From contig JAEYRV010000045.1 of assembly GCA_023435305.1 (NCBI GenBank), positions 119,742-183,741 of the forward strand: 64,000 bases of DNA, read 5' to 3'. The notes under the pieces were generated by a model. The model saw nothing but the letters and a program-made list of their open reading frames with translations, did no database searches and had not been told where the DNA came from. The position numbers were made by a program, and so were the translations under genes. Of this stretch, positions 18,013 to 25,660 are shown in pieces. The stretch is from Bacillota bacterium (GTDB lineage Bacteria; Bacillota; Clostridia; Acetivibrionales; DTU013). Each line of letters opens with the position of its first letter. The stretch's first letter is position 1.

Positions 18013-18065
18013 GGATATCGTACAAAAGTTGAAAAAGTGAGTAGTGCCCTCTGCTTTCTGGCATT

Positions 18066-18788
18066 CTATGTATGTGCTTTAATGTAAGCCGCAGTCTTTC
18101 TTATCAGCCAGTAAACATCAGTATCAGCAGCCGCCCTCTCTATCCATTTGTTTGTTTCACCAATAATCTGAGGCTCAGCCTTGTTCAGTATATCCACATA
18201 GCCTTTTATTTCCGCGATCTTGGCTGTATCACCAGATCCATCAGCTGCTGACTGATCAAGCTTCAGTATCCTGCCATAAGCCAAGACGATTTTTGAAAGC
18301 TTATCATCGATACGGTCAGCCATCTCCCAATGGGAACCATGCTCCACTATAAAAGGATGGTCTATCCCCATCTGGACCGGATTTCTGATGATGCCGAAAT
18401 AATCAGTCCGGGGATCGCCGGTCGATGGTTTTGTCGCTGCTCCCCTGAACTTAAGCCCCATTGCCTGCGCAATTTCACTTCCGATAAATTCAGCTATCTG
18501 TTTATCTCCCGGATGCCGCACACTATAGAACACAATAACACCCGCTGCCGCCTGGGGGGCATTGGTATGCAGACTGATAAGCGTATTTACGCCGGCCTTT
18601 GCAGCAAGTCTCGAACGCTCTGAAAGCGCAATATTGCTGCCATCTGTCCTTGTCAGGAAAATGCCGTACGCTTTATGCAGCATAAGGCCAAGCCGAAGCA
18701 TCGCATCCCCTTCTCTATATGTTCCCGGTCCCACATTTGCTCCCGCATGATGGCCGGGGTCAAATCCCACTTTCCCAAAGTTATACAT
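18066..18788 (-). CDS. N-acetylmuramoyl-L-alanine amidase (Amidase_3), no signal peptide
   Basis: Zinc amidase that cuts the MurNAc-L-Ala bond of peptidoglycan. The 240-residue protein shows family zinc and catalytic positions: VGFDPGHHAGANVGPG (His), the downstream REGDAM (Glu), LISLHTNAP (His) and PFIVEHGSHWE (catalytic Glu). There is no N-terminal signal peptide and no recognisable wall-binding repeat; about 60 C-terminal residues are helical and of unknown role. It diverges from sigK. B. subtilis CwlC, a mother-cell lysis amidase of the sigma-K regulon, is likewise signal-less Amidase_3, so a similar role is a fair inference. A phage-type endolysin is the alternative. Confidence 0.88.
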   Translation of the reverse strand: MYNFGKVGFDPGHHAGANVGPGTYREGDAMLRLGLMLHKAYGIFLTRTDGSNIALSERSRLAAKAGVNTLISLHTNAPQAAAGVIVFYSVRHPGDKQIAEFIGSEIAQAMGLKFRGAATKPSTGDPRTDYFGIIRNPVQMGIDHPFIVEHGSHWEMADRIDDKLSKIVLAYGRILKLDQSAADGSGDTAKIAEIKGYVDILNKAEPQIIGETNKWIERAAADTDVYWLIRKTAAYIKAHT

Positions 18789-18955
18789 AACTATTCCATC
18801 TCCGCTTGTCAGAATAATGTGATATGAAATTCCTTATACACAATATGCGGAAGCCGGTTTATCAGCCAGAAAAAATTTTTGCTTTGTACAGGCAACATAT
18901 GGGATATTTCTTCATATACTTATACGGTGACTAATTTTTATGGGAGGTGCCTTGT

Positions 18956-19666
18956 TTGCTGCACTTCTTATTCACCATTCTGAATGAGATCCTTGGCAGT
19001 ATTGTTTTTCAGCTGGGCTATGTCTCAAACTCAAACTCGTTTCCACAGCCGCTTACAGCCGAAGAAGAGCAAAAGTACATCGAAGCATACAAAGAAGGCA
19101 GCGAAGATGCCAGAAATACACTTATTGAAAGGAATCTGCGGCTGGTCGCCCATATAGTAAAGAAATACAGCACTTTCAGCAGCGACAGCGATGATCTTAT
19201 ATCAATAGGTACCATAGGCCTCATCAAAGCAATATCCACCTTCGATCAGTCAAAGGGTACCCGGCTTGCGACCTATGCCGCACGCTGCATTGAAAATGAA
19301 ATATTGATGCAGATCAGATCCACAAAAAAGATACAGAGCGAAGTATCTCTCCACGACCCCATTGGCATTGACCGTGAGGGCAACGAAATCACACTGATCG
19401 ACGTTATCGGAAATGAGACGGAATCAGTCATTGATGAAGTTGAACTGAAAATCCAGGTAAAGCGCCTATACAATAAAATGAAGGCAGTATTGAAAAAACG
19501 TGAAAAAACAGTTCTGGAGCTGCGTTACGGCCTTCTTAACGGAACGAGCAAAACACAGCGTGAAATTGCCAGTATGCTGGGTATATCACGTTCCTATGTA
19601 TCACGTATTGAAAAGAAAGCAATCAAAAAGCTTAGCAAGGAACTGGAGCCGGACATCGGACAGTAA
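18956..19666 (+). CDS. sigK: Sporulation sigma factor sigma-K (pro-protein, uninterrupted)
   Basis: Late mother-cell sigma factor. The 236-residue protein starts at TTG 18956, 7 nt after GGGAGGT; a GTG at 18947 is the alternative. A hydrophobic pro-sequence of about 20 residues (LHFLFTILNEILGSIVFQLG) is followed by the sigma-K region FPQPLTAEEEQKYIEAY. Region 2 has ERNLRLVAHIVKKY and DLISIGTIGLIKAI, region 2.4 has TYAARCIENEILM, and region 4 has TQREIASMLGISRSYVSRIEKKA. The frame is continuous, so no skin-type element splits it. The pro-sequence implies activation by a SpoIVFB-type protease. It is one of few plus-strand genes here. Confidence 0.95.
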   Translation: MLHFLFTILNEILGSIVFQLGYVSNSNSFPQPLTAEEEQKYIEAYKEGSEDARNTLIERNLRLVAHIVKKYSTFSSDSDDLISIGTIGLIKAISTFDQSKGTRLATYAARCIENEILMQIRSTKKIQSEVSLHDPIGIDREGNEITLIDVIGNETESVIDEVELKIQVKRLYNKMKAVLKKREKTVLELRYGLLNGTSKTQREIASMLGISRSYVSRIEKKAIKKLSKELEPDIGQ

Positions 19667-19667
19667 A

Positions 19668-19688
19668 AAGGGGAGCGCTGCTCCCCTT
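19668..19688. terminator. Bidirectional terminator between sigK and the RCC1 gene
   Basis: Seven-pair GC stem GGGGAGC/GCTCCCC (19670-19676 with 19680-19686) flanked by A and T runs. On the minus strand it is followed by TTTTTA and on the plus strand by TTCTGTT, so it serves both convergent genes. Confidence 0.8.
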
Positions 19689-19756
19689 CTGTTACATTAA
19701 TTGGCGTTCTTTGCCCAGAATCCGATCGATCCGGCATCACTGAAATCTGAAGCCCT

Positions 19757-21322
19757 TTATTCATATGCTTTGGATGCATCAATAATGATTGTGCCTGTTT
19801 TTCCATCCCAGGTCACACCGAAGCCAATAGCTCTGGCAATATCCCGTATTCTGAAATAGTTGTTTCCCCCTATGTTATATGCGGCGAGCCGGACCTCATG
19901 GCCTTCCAGATATATTTTCGAGCGGTTTGTCCTTGCTGTCTTCCAGATCGGTATTTCTGATACTGAAAGTTCTCCGCCTACGGGTGTGTACTCCTTATAT
20001 GCCGTTAGCAAGACAGCATTTTCCGCTTCCTCCCAACCCACTTCAAACTGTTTTTCGGTGCTGCTCATCACCATAGCAATATCTCTGAGTTTGATGTAGT
20101 TGTTGTCATTGATGTTATAGGCATCAAGAACCATTTCTCTTTCATTTATCAAAACCCTGACCGCGGAAGACTTCACCAGAAGAGAGGGCGTATCGGCCTT
20201 ATTAATGGCTTCCCTCGGTATCGGGGTCGAATATATATTGCCCAGGTTTATTCCTTCGCCCCATGCCCACAAGCTGCCGTCGGATTTGAGAGCATAGTTG
20301 GTGTTCTGCTTTGAGGAAGCATAAATGACATCATCCAATATCTTTTCTGGCGAATAATTATATCCCTTGCTTTCTCCAAAACCACTTACTCCCTGCCCCC
20401 ATGACCAAAGACTGCCGTCATTTTCCACGGCAAGGCTGTGACAAGTACCAGCAGCGACCGATTTCACATCATCCATGATTTTTATCGGCACAGTACTATC
20501 ATTATTCGTACCGTCACCTAATCCTCCTGCATAGTTGCTCCCCCATGCCCAGAGCGAACCGTCGGATTTCACAGCCAGCGTATGAAATGTACCCTGTGCA
20601 GCCGTCACCACATCCTCCATGACTTTAACGGGCTTAGTATGTACTCTGGTCGTCCCGTCTCCGATTTCACCGGAAGCATTGTCTCCCCACATGAAAAGGC
20701 TTCCGTCCGCTTTTAGTGCCAGTACGTTCGACCCTCCCGCCGAGACAAGAACAACATTGTCCATGATTTTGACAGGCACGGGCTGTGACACCGTACCGTC
20801 GCCGATCAGATACTCACCGCTTTCCTCATTGCCCCCGAAGGCCCAAAGCGTCCCATCTCTTTTTACTACATATGAGTACATACCGTTTGCAGCTATGGAT
20901 GCCACCCCGTCCATTATCCTGACAGGGGTATCGCAATAATACTCTTTGACAGAACCGTTCATATAGTACTCCTGGCCGTTCCGGCTGACGCCAAGCTGTC
21001 CGTATGTATTGCTGCCCCATCCGAAGAGACTCCCGTCGGATTTCACAGCCAGACTGTGCATTGACCCGGCTGCCACAGATACCGCATTATCCATGATTTT
21101 GACAGGTGTGGTAAGGTTGTCGGCGGTATCACTGCCAAGCTGATACTGATAGTTATATCCCCAGCCCCAAAGCGTACCATCGTTCATGATCGCAAGGCTA
21201 TGGCCGGATCCCCCGGTTGAAACAGGGATACTTATTATGGGAACTGAAGCTTGTACTATATATGGCAACGAAAAGAACAGAACTACGCATATCAGAACCG
21301 ATAAAAATTTCTTTCCTTTCAT
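19757..21322 (-). CDS. Secreted RCC1-repeat protein with copper-amine-oxidase-like stalk domain
   Basis: A 521-residue exported protein. A signal peptide (MKGKKFLSVLICVVLFFSLP, cleavage near VQA) is followed by about seven RCC1-type beta-propeller blades of the pattern HSLAVKSDGSLWAWGSN, spanning about residues 40-370. The C-terminal 130 residues resemble a Cu_amine_oxidN1 stalk domain, with two AYNIxxNNYxxIRDIA motifs (LDAYNINDNNYIKLRDIA and LAAYNIGGNNYFRIRDIA). There is no lipobox or LPxTG. Bacterial RCC1 proteins are thought to be binding modules; the ligand here is unknown. It lies 58 bp after the Big2 gene and probably shares its transcript. Confidence 0.88.
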   Translation of the reverse strand: MKGKKFLSVLICVVLFFSLPYIVQASVPIISIPVSTGGSGHSLAIMNDGTLWGWGYNYQYQLGSDTADNLTTPVKIMDNAVSVAAGSMHSLAVKSDGSLFGWGSNTYGQLGVSRNGQEYYMNGSVKEYYCDTPVRIMDGVASIAANGMYSYVVKRDGTLWAFGGNEESGEYLIGDGTVSQPVPVKIMDNVVLVSAGGSNVLALKADGSLFMWGDNASGEIGDGTTRVHTKPVKVMEDVVTAAQGTFHTLAVKSDGSLWAWGSNYAGGLGDGTNNDSTVPIKIMDDVKSVAAGTCHSLAVENDGSLWSWGQGVSGFGESKGYNYSPEKILDDVIYASSKQNTNYALKSDGSLWAWGEGINLGNIYSTPIPREAINKADTPSLLVKSSAVRVLINEREMVLDAYNINDNNYIKLRDIAMVMSSTEKQFEVGWEEAENAVLLTAYKEYTPVGGELSVSEIPIWKTARTNRSKIYLEGHEVRLAAYNIGGNNYFRIRDIARAIGFGVTWDGKTGTIIIDASKAYE

Positions 21323-21380
21323 CTAAACACCTCCTGTATGACCTGATCTGGTCACAAAATATCTGTCAATAGCAGAAACT

Positions 21381-24300
21381 CTACTCATAAACGCAAACTG
21401 GCAGCATGCCTGTAGTTATAGAATTTCCGTTACGATCACTTATCTCCACAGATACAGGATCATAATTTCCAGCGTCTACTGTGCCTGTGATAGTACCGTC
21501 AGATTGGAGTGTGAGTCCATCCGGCATGGAGCCTTGAACAATAGTATACGTAAATGGGTCTCCCGCGCCGCCGATTGCCTCAATTCTATTGTCATAAATG
21601 AATAGGAAAATTTCTATTCCTGAGCCGAAGCCTATGTCAAAGATATTCACGGTGACGGTTTTATTCGTCGTGCCGGCCGAATTGGATGCATAAAGTGTAA
21701 CTTCATACGAACCAATATCCTGGCCGTCTCCCGGAATGGTCAGCGTATTCCCGACAAAGGAGGCGTTAGCTATATTCGGTTCAGTCAGACTGATGCCGTA
21801 TTCTGTCGGTGCCGGATAGCCGCCGAATGTATACGCCTGATCGACACTGCCGGACCCCGCAAAAATGTTGATCGTATCCGGCCCGGTGATCGTCGGCAGA
21901 GATTCCGCTGGCCTCACGTTCACAGTGACGGTTTTGGTCACTTCTCCAAAAACTCCATTCATTGAGCAGAGCGTTATGAAATATGAACCAGGGGCAAGCC
22001 CGGATGGAATCGTCAGTATCTTGACTGGGAAGGTATCCGGTAAGGTGGGTAAAACCGGATTGGATAAAGTTGCATTGGTAATACTTAACGGATTCGGAAT
22101 GATCGTGGCCGTCGAAGAAGGTACGCCGCGAAAAATATACTGCTGATGAAAATCGCTATAGCCCTCAATAAGTTCGATCGTATCCGGCCCGGAAATCAGC
22201 AGTGCCTGAATATTCGGAAATATCGACTGTACCCATTCAATATCCCAATGGGCGTAGAGCGTCATGTCCTCCGTCACTTTATTGTTCGCGAAATCCCATA
22301 CGGAGCCGCCGTTCAAGGCTGTATACCATCCGAGAAATCTCCTGCCGCTAAAAGAAGGGTCAACCGGTCTGGTGACAACTGTATCGTGCCTGACAGTGAC
22401 TTTTGACGGAGTCGGGCTGCCCCCGTTCGGGTCGAAGGTCACCGTGAAGGTTCCCGGCTTCACTATTATAGACACAGTCTTGAAGATACTTTCAGCAGGC
22501 TTTGTAATAACAGTGGATAGCAGGACCTTCGCGATGCCGGACAGGTCTGCTGTGGCGGAGGGTGTTGGGTCGGCAGAATAAGCTGCGATGGCTGTTCCGG
22601 CTTTTATACCCGTCACAACACCGTTCTGGTCAATAGATGCGACGGTTTTGTCGTCAACCGTCCACTTTCCATCCCTTGAACCGTTGTAGACGTTGTCAAA
22701 ACTCACAGACAGGCCTCCTGTCTCGCCCTCATATATTGTCAATGTATCTGGAGTGATTTTAAATATCGGTTTAACCGTAACAGTACAATCCCGGCGAGCA
22801 CCTGTTGCGGTATCAGTGAATGTAACCCTGGTGGTGCCGGGCTTGAGGCCGGTCACCTTCGCTCCGACAGTGCCGGGTATGGTGTGTTTCTTGTTAATAT
22901 ATATGGGCGCGGTGCTGTTATCTTCCACGGAGACAATCGTATCGTCGGCAGCTGACCACGTTCCGGTTTTTTTGCCTGTATAACCACTATCGTAGGTAAC
23001 GGTAAACTTTTCAGTATCGCCGTTGTTTATACTCAACTGGCCAGGTTCAATTCTGAACGGCGGTTCTGCTACAACAACGGTGCAGTCCGTTTGTGCTCCT
23101 GTAGCGTTAATGGTATATGTCACTATTGTCTTACCGGTTCTTATGCCTGTGACCATTCCGCTTTGATCTACAGAAGCAATGGATTTGTCGGCAACCGACC
23201 ATGTTCCGGCCTTATCGCCGGAATAGAAGCGGTCGAAATCCACCTTGAGCGTGGTCGGTGTCCCCATATATACATTGATTATATCAGGATGGATCGCCAT
23301 AACAGGGTAAACCGTCACTGAGCCTACTACCGGAATTCTTGTATAACCGGACCAGCCATCAAATTTTTTGAATTCTTCCATGTAATATACTATATAGGTT
23401 CTTCCCGGCCTTAATCCGGTGACACTGCCGGTTTTATCTATTTGGGCGATCGAAGGATCACTGACCGTCCATTTGTTGGTCCCGGTGCCGATATTTACTT
23501 GCCGGGATTTGGATTGAGCAAGAACCAAATTGTTCATAACCGGCGAGGTGGATACAAGAACGGATATCTGACGGGTAAATCTAACAGTTCCGGCCGTATC
23601 TGAAGGTTTTACAGCCAGTCTCGCTTTGCGGATCCTGACGTTCAATCCCTCCTGGTCAAGTATTTCCGGATTAAATGTGAGATCAATGGTTATATTGGCC
23701 CAGCCTTCGGAAATACCTGTCACCAACCCGCCTTTGTTGACCGTCGCGACACTTTCGTTATCGGAGGAATATTCCGTTGTAAGATTCTCGAAATCCAGAG
23801 CCGTCCCCCAAAAAAGGTCATACTTATTAAAAGTATATTTTGCTGTCGGATCATTCAGCTCCGTTATAGTAACGGAATAATCCACATTCATTGATTTTCC
23901 GACGCTTAGTCTGTCAACTTCAAGAGAAGCTGCGTTCATCGATATTTTTACGGGTGTCGGCTCCTTCCCGGGTTGACATAGATACAAGCGGTCATCAGGC
24001 ACAACAGTCATTGTTACCTTCCGGGTGTATGTACCATTATATGAAAATATTTTTGAATAAAAACTTACATACTGGCAACTGCTGTTCAATCCTCCATAAC
24101 TATTGTCAACTATCAGGGCTGGAACAAGCGACAGTGACTGTATATTTAAAGTAATATCCTGAGTGATTGTTACAGTTCCAGCCGAAATACCGGTCACTGT
24201 CCCATTATCATCTACAACTGCAATCCTGCTGTTGTCTGAAGAATACTTTACCGAAATGCAATCTTTATTAAATTCAGCAAAACCATTTTTTGCAAAATTG

Positions 24301-24503
24301 TTGTTGTCGAGGGTAATACAAAACTCCGGGTACTCGGGATCAGAAAATATTACTGAGAAACCTACTTTTGTTTTATCACCAATATATATCCTGTCATTTT
24401 CTACGGCGGCTTTTATTATAATTCCCTCGGCCGTTGCCAGTACAGCAGTCGTCCCCAGCAATAACAGAAAAATGATACCGATAAAGACAATCGATTTTTT
24501 CAA
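21381..24503 (-). CDS. Large secreted multi-domain surface protein with Big2 Ig-like repeats
   Basis: A 1040-residue exported protein starting at TTG 24503, which overlaps the Lgt-like stop as TTGA with GGAGGT 8 nt upstream. After a signal peptide (MKKSIVFIGIIFLLLLG) come about six Big2-type Ig-like units, each with a core such as TWSVADKSIASVDQSGMVTG. An InlB B-repeat (FDPNGGSPTPSKVTV to LYAHW) lies near residues 690-755, then two Ig-like units on TITGPDTI, and a final putative Ig domain (PDGLTLQSDGTITGTVDAG). There is no lipobox, LPxTG or SLH domain, so how it stays on the surface is unclear. A role in adhesion or wall binding is inferred. Confidence 0.85.
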   Translation of the reverse strand: MKKSIVFIGIIFLLLLGTTAVLATAEGIIIKAAVENDRIYIGDKTKVGFSVIFSDPEYPEFCITLDNNNFAKNGFAEFNKDCISVKYSSDNSRIAVVDDNGTVTGISAGTVTITQDITLNIQSLSLVPALIVDNSYGGLNSSCQYVSFYSKIFSYNGTYTRKVTMTVVPDDRLYLCQPGKEPTPVKISMNAASLEVDRLSVGKSMNVDYSVTITELNDPTAKYTFNKYDLFWGTALDFENLTTEYSSDNESVATVNKGGLVTGISEGWANITIDLTFNPEILDQEGLNVRIRKARLAVKPSDTAGTVRFTRQISVLVSTSPVMNNLVLAQSKSRQVNIGTGTNKWTVSDPSIAQIDKTGSVTGLRPGRTYIVYYMEEFKKFDGWSGYTRIPVVGSVTVYPVMAIHPDIINVYMGTPTTLKVDFDRFYSGDKAGTWSVADKSIASVDQSGMVTGIRTGKTIVTYTINATGAQTDCTVVVAEPPFRIEPGQLSINNGDTEKFTVTYDSGYTGKKTGTWSAADDTIVSVEDNSTAPIYINKKHTIPGTVGAKVTGLKPGTTRVTFTDTATGARRDCTVTVKPIFKITPDTLTIYEGETGGLSVSFDNVYNGSRDGKWTVDDKTVASIDQNGVVTGIKAGTAIAAYSADPTPSATADLSGIAKVLLSTVITKPAESIFKTVSIIVKPGTFTVTFDPNGGSPTPSKVTVRHDTVVTRPVDPSFSGRRFLGWYTALNGGSVWDFANNKVTEDMTLYAHWDIEWVQSIFPNIQALLISGPDTIELIEGYSDFHQQYIFRGVPSSTATIIPNPLSITNATLSNPVLPTLPDTFPVKILTIPSGLAPGSYFITLCSMNGVFGEVTKTVTVNVRPAESLPTITGPDTINIFAGSGSVDQAYTFGGYPAPTEYGISLTEPNIANASFVGNTLTIPGDGQDIGSYEVTLYASNSAGTTNKTVTVNIFDIGFGSGIEIFLFIYDNRIEAIGGAGDPFTYTIVQGSMPDGLTLQSDGTITGTVDAGNYDPVSVEISDRNGNSITTGMLPVCVYE

Positions 24504-25249
24504 ATCCTAACACCTCCATTTATATGTCTGTCTGCCGGCAAAACCATCTGTCTGCCGTATTTTCGCCTGAGCTGAGAATAAAGCATCGCCCCCAGCGTGA
24601 CCGCAATCAGAGTAAGTGAAATGATCTGGGCAGGCGACAGTCCGCTGCCTGCAATAAGCATTCCACGGTCATCACCTCTGAAAAACTCATTGAAAAAACG
24701 AAATATTGCATACGAAATCACAGTGATCACCATCCTTCGCTTTTTTATGTAAATCTGCAAGGCAATAAACAGGAGCGAGAAGAACAGCGACTCAAGCTGT
24801 GCCGTCGGGAACCTGGCAAACTGATGTCCCAAAAATGAAAAACTCAGCGGTATCCCGTGGCAGCAGCCCGCAAAGGAACATCCCACCCGTCCGAAGGCAA
24901 AGAAAATGACAATGGAAGGAACTGCGATCGAAAATGTGCGATGGATCTCCAGTTTGAGGATCTTACAGCCAAAGAAAAAGAATAAAGCCACGGCAATCAT
25001 TCCATGATATGCGGTTAAACCAATATGCTCAAACCATTCGGCGGGCGGCAGCCTGAATATGCCCGCGTTTTGCCAGTAGCCTGCCACAGCCCCGATGACG
25101 CCTGCTAAGGAAGACAGTAATGTCAGTAAAAGGATCTTGAATGTAACTGTTTTTTTATAACCGGCTTGCGAAAAGTTGAAGTACTGGGTCGCTAAAGCCG
25201 CAAGCAATCCCATGAACGCCATGGTATAATACGGATTTAATCTGATCAT
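24500..25249 (-). CDS. Prolipoprotein diacylglyceryl transferase (Lgt) paralogue
   Basis: A 249-residue membrane protein with about seven hydrophobic segments. The Lgt-type signature reads AFGRVGCSFAGCCHGIPL near residues 135-150, followed by FPTAQLESLFFSLLF and FRFFNEFFRGDDRG, matching Lgt motifs around the catalytic loop and the C-terminal Arg/Glu. The GCCHG variant is seen in Clostridia paralogues rather than housekeeping Lgt. The ATG 25249 follows GGAGGTGTTTT; longer frames run into the DUF2442 gene. Its stop overlaps the Big2 start. Neither downstream secreted protein has a lipobox, so its substrate is unclear. Confidence 0.82.
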   Translation of the reverse strand: MIRLNPYYTMAFMGLLAALATQYFNFSQAGYKKTVTFKILLLTLLSSLAGVIGAVAGYWQNAGIFRLPPAEWFEHIGLTAYHGMIAVALFFFFGCKILKLEIHRTFSIAVPSIVIFFAFGRVGCSFAGCCHGIPLSFSFLGHQFARFPTAQLESLFFSLLFIALQIYIKKRRMVITVISYAIFRFFNEFFRGDDRGMLIAGSGLSPAQIISLTLIAVTLGAMLYSQLRRKYGRQMVLPADRHINGGVRI

Positions 25250-25275
25250 AAAACACCTCCGGATATTTCGTTTGC

Positions 25276-25533
25276 TTAACCTCGTATTGTAAACAGCATG
25301 TTGTCCACCGTCAGCCGAATGGGATACAATGCCGGTTTTCCCTTTACAGGATCGGGCCAGCATATGGCCTTTTCTTCCAGCGTGATGTCCCTGAAGCGCT
25401 CCGGATCCTTAAGGCTGCAATAGGGCATTGTTTTAACCAGATCCTTCATATCGAAGATGATCTTGTGACCGTCATCGAATTCCACAAGCAGCGTGTAATC
25501 GTCGTTTGGCGTTACCTTGAGCATCTTGCTCAT
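25276..25533 (-). CDS. DUF2442 protein
   Basis: An 85-residue cytoplasmic protein with the DUF2442 pattern: KVTPNDDYTLLVEFDDGHKI, IFDMKDLVKTMPYCSLKDPE, FRDITLEEKAICWPD and a closing strand. Its ribosome site, GGAGGCGGCAAATAA, directly precedes ATG 25533. Family members are often found beside toxin-antitoxin or DUF4160 genes, but no such partner is present. It is 26 bp upstream of the Lgt paralogue and probably co-transcribed with it. Function unknown. Confidence 0.8.
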   Translation of the reverse strand: MSKMLKVTPNDDYTLLVEFDDGHKIIFDMKDLVKTMPYCSLKDPERFRDITLEEKAICWPDPVKGKPALYPIRLTVDNMLFTIRG

Positions 25534-25575
25534 TTATTTGCCGCCTCCTTTCCACTTAGGGCGATAAACAAGAGA

Positions 25576-25602
25576 ATCCCCTATACTAAAAGTATAAGGG
25601 AT
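25576..25602 (-). terminator. Terminator after the LuxR-type regulator
   Basis: Eleven-pair stem (25576-25586 with 25592-25602, one G-U pair), five-base loop, followed on the minus strand by TTCTCTTGTTT. Confidence 0.6.
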
Positions 25603-25660
25603 CGATTTTTGGATCGGTATTTACCAAACGGTATATTTTATGTCGGAAAATATTAGATTA

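Noticed and set aside
18900..18946. Sigma-E promoter upstream of sigK
   Set aside because: A CATATACTTAT sequence resembles the -10 box, but no matching -35 element at the right distance was found.
19757..21322. Lipoprotein signal in the RCC1 protein
   Set aside because: The only early Cys (LSVLIC) lies too near the N terminus inside the hydrophobic core to be a lipobox.
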